Shown piece after piece: positions 58,301-64,000 of a stretch of DNA of 64,000 nucleotides (within the stretch, counting starts at the first letter, position 1; every line of letters begins with the position of its first letter). The notes beneath the pieces were generated by a model. It saw only the letters and a list, made by a program, of their open reading frames with translations, had not been told where the DNA came from and searched no databases. Source of the DNA: Mytilus trossulus (lineage: Eukaryota; Mollusca; Bivalvia; Mytilida; Mytilidae); assembly GCF_036588685.1 (NCBI RefSeq), contig NC_086381.1, positions 69,075,436 through 69,139,435 on the forward strand. The letters run 5' to 3'. A program made the position numbers and the translations under genes.

Positions 58301-61300
58301 TTGTCTTCGTTGTCATCGTCATTGCTGTTATCATTGTCACTTTCATCGTATGAAAACATTTGTTTTCTGTCCAATAACTCTAGTATTAGTGAATAGATAT
58401 CTCTGAAATTTATAATAAACATTTATAAGTTATATCATGTTTATAACCACAAAGGAAAGTTGATTTTGGGGTTGTGGTCCTAACAGTCTAGGAATAAGGG
58501 GCCATTAACTTGTGAAAGGATGTATGGATCTTTTTTTCTTAAGATTTAGAAATGAAAAAAAATAAAATTATTTGGCGCCAGGGAAAGGGTCAATTCTCAA
58601 CAGCATGGTATATTGCACAATAGCAAAAAATTAAATATAAATTCTAATCATATAACCAATTCTAAGTTCTACAGTTATTCTGTGTCAGAAACCCGTTATG
58701 TTTCAAATATTTAATTACAATCCAAATTCTGACCTGCATCAAGTGCAAATATTGTGCCTATTTTTGACCCAACTGCTCAGGGTTGGACCTCTGTATCCAG
58801 CTGCGCCAGGCGAAGCAATTTATTGTATTATTTCCTTTGAAATTAAAGAGTAATATCAACTTTACGTACATTTTTGCTGTTCTGAAAGAATTAAAGTAGA
58901 GCTTATATTTGGTAGAATTCTTTAAAAATTGAAGTTACCGGTAATTAAAGCCACAGAATTTATTTTTTCATTTAAGTTTGTTGCCAATATGAGATTACCA
59001 GACAGCCTTACCAACGAAGAGAAACAGAAGTTTTTGGATGGCATTATCAATGACTTACACCTGAAAAAGTGTCTAGATACATGTAAGATAATTACCTTGT
59101 GTTTTTGTCGCCCCTGCAATTTTTGTCGCAAAATCAAGACAGCAATCCTTCATTCCATTGTCGCCAACAGTGTCCACAAATATTGGATCTGTGGTTAAAG
59201 TTTTTGAAATTTAAATAACTTTCTTAAAGCTTTCCTCGATATTGACCAAATTTAGACAGACATGACAGAAGCATGTTTATGATCATAAGATTGTATTCAG
59301 AAGTAAATTTAAAAAAAAATATTCCTATTTAGATATAGGAAGATGTGGTGTGAGTGCCAATGAGACAACTCTCCATCCAAATAACAATTTGAAAAGTAAA
59401 CCATTATAGGTTAAAGTACGGCCTTCAACACGGAGCCTTGGCTGTTTATCTATTTATCTGTATTTTAAAACTTTGTAATTAGTTTTTTCTGCCAGTTAAA
59501 GTCACTCTATGGTTTAAGTTAAAATTTTAATAACTGCCTTAAACTTGTGATTAAATACTTTTGTAGTAGTTGGAGGTGGAATGATACCAGGTTTATCTGG
59601 TGGAGAGAGAAAGAGAGCCAATATTGCCTGTGAAATGTTGACAGATCCTTCCCTCATTTTACTAGATGTAAGTAACTTACTTAACAATAAAGTCAGCTTA
59701 TTGTGTCGTCTGCCCAGGGGTCGAAATTAGCGCTAGTCTGGTAGTCCGGGACTAGTAAAATTTGCGTCGGACCAGTAGATTTTGTCAGCTGGTGGTCCAG
59801 CGGACCAGTAGAAATTTGTTGATAAAAATCACTGATTGCATAGCAATCCCTGTTTGGTAACACGTGAAATCAATTACACGGTACTGGGGGGTATTACAAT
59901 TGATCAAGTTAATTGATATCTCGAGTGAGCGTCCTTCACAACATTATAAAATGTGGAAATTTTTGGAAGGAGTTAAACCGCTGGACAAAAAAATTAAGAT
60001 AACTGCAAATCAAAAGGAAGATCGAAATAAAGTATACGAAAGTGACAAAAGGAAACTCAAATACAAAAAATCATGGGGAAAAGATCGTGAATGGTTGCAT
60101 TATATATAGTAGATTGGAATTTAATGAACTGTACAATGAAGATATAGCATCATTTGATCCGGTCCTGGCTATTGAAATGTGGAATATTTCTGGACAGGGC
60201 TCCATAGGTTAGCTGGAGAGGTTGTCAACAGAAAGTTTGTTTAATGTGTCATCTGGCTAACATAAGTTTACTGGAGGGATTGTCAACAGAAGGTCCTATT
60301 ACAGGAACCAACAACTGATTTAGATATCACTATTTATAACAAGGTTTACTATTACAGGAACCAACAACTGGTTTAGATGCCAGTACAGCTTACAGTTTGA
60401 TTCAGACTCTCAAGACGTTGGCACAAACCAAGAATAAGACAATCGTAGCAACCATACACCAGCCATCATCTAAAATGTTTTATCTTTTTGATAAACTTCT
60501 GCTGCTATGTAATGGACAGGTATTAATTATTTTGGTTAATTTTCATGAACTTGGAAGGAAAGAAAGGCTTTTAACAATAATCTGAATAGTAGTTTTCTGT
60601 ATAGAAATATATATGGATATGGAGAGGGTACAATTGCCAATAAGACACATTTTTACCAGAGTTTAGATATGAAGATAAAAGTTAATATAGGTCACTTTAC
60701 TTGAAAAAAAATCATACAGTATGAAACCGGAGGGAAATGGGCATCATCCTAAACTCAGGTGTAAATCTAAGGATTCTTGATTGAAACTCTTTGGATAACA
60801 GTTGTCTCATATAAAGACCCTACAAAACATAATTATAAAATACTTTAAATACTGGTGCAAAGAAAGATAACTCTGATATGTTTATGAACAAGTACATTGC
60901 ACTGTATAACATTCTTAATAAAATAATATTGTCATTCTCTTTAAAATCTTTATTTCTGTCTCAAAGACTCAACTTAAAATGGTGTCTTGTATTTGTTAAT
61001 ATATTCTACATGAATTCCATAAATAGTAATAAACTAAGCAAAACAGTAAAGCATTAAAAAATATCTACATGCTGCAACTCAGCACTATAAAGTAAGCAAA
61101 ATAAGCAAATTATTAACTAATTTTAAAACAACATAATAAAACTCTTTGCTTACCTCGAGTGCTAATTTGAAGGTCACATGACTATCATCATATGTGTATG
61201 GCTACATCAAATAATAACCTGAAGATAAATATTAATTTATAACTAATGTGTTCCATGTCTACAATATAACTTCATAATATGAACACAAACCAAAAATAAG

Positions 61301-61942
61301 AAAATATGTTCCCTAAGATACTCAAACATAATAAAGGTTATTTAATTATTTCTTAATTTATACACAAGAAAACTTTTTCTTTCTATTTGATATTTTTTCA
61401 CTCCAAAGCTCTATTATTTAGGATTATTTAATATTTTAATCATTTATCAATCTTTAATGATTTAAAGCATGATATGGTTAATTAATTGTATTTATCATTT
61501 ATAAAGGTCATATTCATACTACAGATTCATTTCTCCATTCAATCTAATCAATCAAACTAAATCTTGCATACTCTGTTAAAAACCATAGGACTATTAAAAT
61601 AATGTGAGAAAAGTATATACAACTTCAGATTCGAAAAGGAAAAAAAAGTAAACCATGCAATCTACACATTTACAATCTATTTGAAATATTACAAGCTACC
61701 GTTGCAAACTTTCCACAGGTGCTATCCAGCACTTTGATTTAAGTTAACACTTGAGAAGTGGAAATGAAGATTAAAAGTATACATTTATCATGTTTATATT
61801 TGTGAATTTAGTTTATATTGAAATTAATAAAAGTCTTACTAATTACAGATGGCATACTTTGGCGAAACTAGACTTGTTGTGGATCATTTTGAAGATGCAG
61901 GAATTCCAGTGCCATCGCGGTACAACCCAGCTGACTTTATTA
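55205..61942 (+). CDS. ABCG-type half-transporter, nucleotide-binding domain exons
   Basis: Six exons: 55235-55361 (coding part), 57998-58167, 58977-59082, 59567-59667, 60358-60519, 61849-61942. Phases agree and give 253 residues. Motifs in order: [18 protein letters not shown]; Walker A GPSG|AGKTS, split by intron 1; Q-loop region [30 protein letters not shown]; signature [18 protein letters not shown]; Walker B LILLD|EPTTGLD; H-loop TIHQPSS; GQ|MAYFG; and YNPADFI. This is the N-terminal ATPase of an ABCG half-transporter (ATP-driven lipid or xenobiotic export, working as a dimer). The six-helix membrane domain lies past the window. No disabling change was seen. Confidence 0.93.
55674..57100 (+). 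mobile_element. hAT transposon remnant with perfect 8-bp TSD
   Basis: Ends CAGGCCTGGGG and CCCCAGGCCTG, flanked by GTTATTAG on both sides (55666-55673 and 57101-57108). Length 1427 bp. Subterminal regions are dense in TGTAATGCATTACA. The only coding remnant is the C-terminal dimerisation part of a hAT transposase, so this is an internally deleted copy. Confidence 0.92.
56572..56823 (+). pseudogene. hAT transposase C-terminal dimerisation domain, one stop
   Basis: 84 codons in one frame from [13 protein letters not shown] to KFNGHID then [22 protein letters not shown] and [19 protein letters not shown] match the hAT C-terminal dimerisation signature. A TGA at 56626 interrupts it. Catalytic parts are missing, so it cannot be active. 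Confidence 0.85.
57290..57838 (+). pseudogene. ZNF862/hAT-type zinc-finger relic, copy 1
   Basis: CAGGGGTCGAAATTAGCGCT start, then broken frames for [28 protein letters not shown] and [25 protein letters not shown]...H....H pattern after K..W..DRE is typical of the N-terminal finger in ZNF862/KIAA1586-like hAT-derived proteins. In ABCG intron 1; stops present. Confidence 0.7.
57998..58167 (+). CDS. ABCG exon 2 (second half of Walker A, Q-loop)
   Basis: Acceptor TTATTTACAG; donor CTACAA|GTGAAT; 170 nt. Encodes [20 protein letters not shown] and [20 protein letters not shown]. Confidence 0.93.
58977..59082 (+). CDS. ABCG exon 3
   Basis: Acceptor CATTTAAG (pyrimidine tract TTTTTTCATTT); donor GATACAT|GTAAGA; 106 nt. 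Encodes [20 protein letters not shown] and LHLKKCLDT. Confidence 0.88.
59335..59450 (-). repeat. SINE/3'-UTR-type repeat in ABCG intron 3
   Basis: ATAGGAAGATGTGGTGTGAG TGCCAATGAGACAACTCTCC, GTACGGCCTTCAACACGGAG CCTTGGCT. Confidence 0.78.
59567..59667 (+). CDS. ABCG exon 4 (signature motif), NAGNAG acceptor
   Basis: Acceptor TTTTGTAGTAG: splicing after the first TAG (59567) gives [17 protein letters not shown]; after the second (59570) gives F-GGGM, one residue shorter, in frame. Donor CTAGAT|GTAAGT. Encodes [20 protein letters not shown] and LILLD. Confidence 0.92.
59715..60140 (+). pseudogene. ZNF862/hAT-type zinc-finger relic, copy 2
   Basis: Same start as the copy in intron 1, and an open stretch [20 protein letters not shown] ... 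[11 protein letters not shown] before a stop. The finger itself is missing. In ABCG intron 4, direct orientation. Confidence 0.68.
60298..60385 (+). repeat. 53-bp tandem duplication at ABCG exon 5 acceptor
   Basis: ATTACAGGAACCAACAACTG and TTTAGAT occur at 60298 and 60351. The upstream copy is an acceptor plus the first eight codons (EPTTDLD) that then run into intron. A second short duplication, CTGGAG..TTGTCAACAGAA, lies just upstream at 60211 and 60271. Confidence 0.9.
60358..60519 (+). CDS. ABCG exon 5 (Walker B Glu, D-loop, H-loop)
   Basis: Acceptor TACTATTACAG; donor GGACAG|GTATTA; 162 nt, 54 codons. Encodes [20 protein letters not shown] and [20 protein letters not shown]. Confidence 0.93.
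61849..61942 (+). CDS. ABCG exon 6 (linker after the ATPase)
   Basis: Acceptor CTAATTACAG; donor TTTATTA|GTAAGT; 94 nt, leaving phase 1. Encodes [20 protein letters not shown] and RYNPADFI. The continuation was not found before 64000. Confidence 0.92.
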
Positions 61943-61971
61943 GTAAGTGGACATTTAACTTCTGTACCTCT

Positions 61972-62985
61972 GTTTGTCCATCAGTCAGTGGTACTGTTTG
62001 TCCGTCTGTCAGTGGTACTGTTTGTCCGTCTGTCAGTGGTACTGTTTGTCCGTCTGTCAGTGGTACTGTTTGTTGGTCTGTCAGTGGTACTGTTAGTCCG
62101 TCTGTCAGTGGTACTGTTAGTCCGTCTGTCAGTGGTACTGTTAGTCTGTCTGTCAGTGGTACTGTAAGTCCGTCTGTCAGTGATACTGTTAGTCCATCTG
62201 TCAGTGGTACTGTTAGTCAGCTTTCAGTGGTACTGTTAGTCCGTCTGTCAGTGGTACTGTTAGTCCGTCTGTCAGTGGTACTGTTAGTCCGTCTGTCAGT
62301 GGTACTGTTAGTCCATCTGTCAGTGATACTGTTTGTCGGTCTGTCAGTGGTACTGTTAGTCCATCTGTCAGTGGTACTGTTAGTCAGCTGTCAGTGGTAC
62401 TGTTAGTCCGTCTGTCAGTGGTACTGTTAGTCCGTCTGTCAGTGGTACTGTTAGTCCGTCTGTCAGTGGAACCACAGGAATCGGAAGTTCTATCAGTAAA
62501 ATTCTGTAAATAATAAAGTCGACTTCTCAACGAGGAAGCTCTATTGATAGTGGACTTTATTATTTACAGAATTTTATTGATAGAACTTCCAATTCCTGTG
62601 GTGGAACTGTAAGTCCATCTTTCAGTGGAACTGTTAGTCTGTCTGTCAGTGGTACTATTAATCCGTCTGTCAGTGATTCTGTTAGTCCGTCTGTCAGTGG
62701 TACTGTTAGTCCATCTGTCAGTGGTACTGTTAGTCCGTCTGTCAGTGGTACTGTTAGTCTGTTTGTCAGTGGTACTGTTAGTCCGTCTGATAGTGGAACT
62801 GTTAGTCCGTCTGTCAGTGGTACTGTTAATCCGTCTGTCAGTGGTACTGTTAGTCCGTCTGTCAGTGGTACTGTTAGTCAGCTGTCAGTGGTACTGTTAG
62901 TCCGTCAGTCAGTGGTACTGTTAGTCTGTCTGTCAGTGGTACTGTCAGTCTGTTTGTCAGTGGTACTGTTAGTCCGTCTGTCGGT
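61972..62985 (+). repeat. 24-bp minisatellite, about 35-38 units, split by a hairpin
   Basis: Unit TGTCAGTGGTACTGTTAGTCCGTC with variants. It begins about 30 bp after the exon 6 donor. Because 24 is divisible by three, long open frames appear (SVSGTVSP repeats), but they are not exons. Confidence 0.93.
62471..62602. mobile_element. Hairpin insertion inside the minisatellite
   Basis: Arms 62471-62520 and 62553-62602 are inverted copies (ACCACAGGAAT.GGAAGTTCT, AAAATTCTGTAAATAATAAAG TC); the loop of about 32 bp contains CTTCTCAACGAGGAAG. Array units continue on both sides. Confidence 0.9.
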
Positions 62986-63284
62986 CCCATCAATATTTTC
63001 ATCTCATCTTTCTCAGTAACTACAAGACAAGGATTTCTGAAATTTAGTTTCAGGGTTCATATAAGTCAGCTATACCATGTGATGTGTTTTTAGATTCATT
63101 ACTCAACAACTTCCTGTTTATTACAACAATTAATACTTTATTTAAGAAGGGTTACACAGTTAGCTATATAACTTATCTTCCCCAAGGCCCTCATCATAAA
63201 AAAAAAATCATGAACAAAATGCAAACATATACATTCAAATTACATTGCATAAATTTGAATGGTTTTACACTAGAGTAATTTTGG

Positions 63285-63430
63285 GGCCCTTTATAGCTTG
63301 TTGTTCGGTGTGAGCCAAGGCTCTGTGTTGAAGGCCCTACATTAACCTATAATGGTTTACTTTTATTTTTTTGTTATTTGGATCGAGAGTTGTCTCATTG
63401 GCACTCACACCACATCTTCCTATATTTTTT
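63285..63430 (+). repeat. SINE/3'-UTR-type repeat in ABCG intron 6
   Basis: GGGGCCCTTTATAGCTTGTT, GTTCGGTGTGAGCCAAGGCT, ATAATGGTTTAC, GAGTTGTCTCATTGGCACTC ACACCACATCTTCC. A well-preserved 3' end. Confidence 0.8.
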
Positions 63431-64000
63431 AAGGATGTTAGCTTGTCATGTTTTTGGATTTTTGTCAGATTTTCGGAATCCTCTGGTTTTATCCATTTGA
63501 ATGCTTTAAAAAAAAATGCCCTTTGACCCAATTTTTCTTTTTATAAATCTTTTATATGTATGATTATAAACCATCTGTAAAAGTCTTTTAAAATCGTTGT
63601 TATTTTTTAATAGTTTTTGAGAGCTTTAACCTATATTAATGTTTTGCTCTTTTGGTTCCTTTATTAAACCCCTATCAATATATACTTGTGTTATGACAAG
63701 CTTGTTATTTTGAAACTGAGTAGCGAACTTCCTTAATATACAAGTCAAGTATGAAATAATGTTCAATACAACTTGATAAAATGTTATGAAAAAAATAAAT
63801 GTGATGACATTATCAGTTTTTAATATTTTTTCAACAGGTTGATTTCAATAAATGATCTATTATTTTGTATATGAAAGAATTAACATTTGTAATTTTTTTT
63901 AACGGTACATGTATTAGCAAATTATTCCACAAGTATGGTCCAGAATACATAACAGATTTATTTTATACCAGACTAGAGAGATTTAAGTGACGCCCTGTTA

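Noticed and set aside
61849..62406. 185-aa plus-strand open frame with SVSGTVSP repeats
   Set aside because: Only the first 94 nt are exon. The rest reads through the donor into the 24-bp minisatellite.
62625..62900. 91-aa open frame LSVVLLVR repeats
   Set aside because: Minisatellite reading frame, no start context or homology.

Overview
This is an AT-rich nuclear DNA window from a metazoan. It is almost certainly a bivalve mollusc, most likely a marine mussel (Mytilus-like). The reasons are spliced genes with GT-AG introns, six copies of a repeat carrying the motif GACGAAACGCGCGTCTGG, the 'GCTCACCTGGCCC...' repeat, and many Penelope/LINE-like RT relics of the type common in mussel assemblies. 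The species call is from memory of such repeats, not from a search.

Three genes can be reconstructed exon by exon. (1) About 1076-8358, minus strand: a cytosolic sulfotransferase (SULT) with four recognisable exons. The PAPS loop YPKTG|THW is split by an intron. The first and last exons are not found in the window. (2) 18346-33472, plus strand: a single-pass membrane glycoprotein of a family I cannot name. It has nine or ten exons: signal peptide, ectodomain, Ser/Thr-rich stalk, Cys motif, TM helix and short basic tail. (3) 55205-61942, plus strand: the 5' half of an ABCG half-transporter, covering the whole ATP-binding domain in six exons. Its membrane domain lies beyond 64000.

The rest is mobile and repetitive DNA. 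The SULT introns hold an intact non-autonomous LTR retrotransposon (3113-6100: 1152-bp LTRs with three visible mismatches, 4-bp TSD, tRNA-Leu-type primer site) and an RT relic split by a foldback element. 8.6-18.1 kb is a field of TIR and foldback elements and 3'-UTR-type repeats. The membrane-protein introns carry SINE-like copies, a LINE 3' end and two minisatellites. 33.6-55 kb is gene-poor and holds a tandem duplication, a 64-bp satellite, RT relics and hairpin elements. ABCG intron 1 holds a hAT remnant with a perfect 8-bp TSD.

The most unusual pattern: at five splice junctions in three genes, the exon edge (or its splice site) together with adjacent intron has been tandemly duplicated, always into the intron. 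The cases are the SULT PAPS-loop exon (14 units of 59-60 bp), SULT exon D (2 x 51 bp), the ABCG Walker A exon (about 15 units of 30 bp), ABCG exon 5 (2 x 53 bp, acceptor side) and the membrane-protein exon 9 (2 x 52 bp, acceptor side). Two arrays keep frame, so alternative donors would insert 10, 17 or 20 residues next to functional loops.
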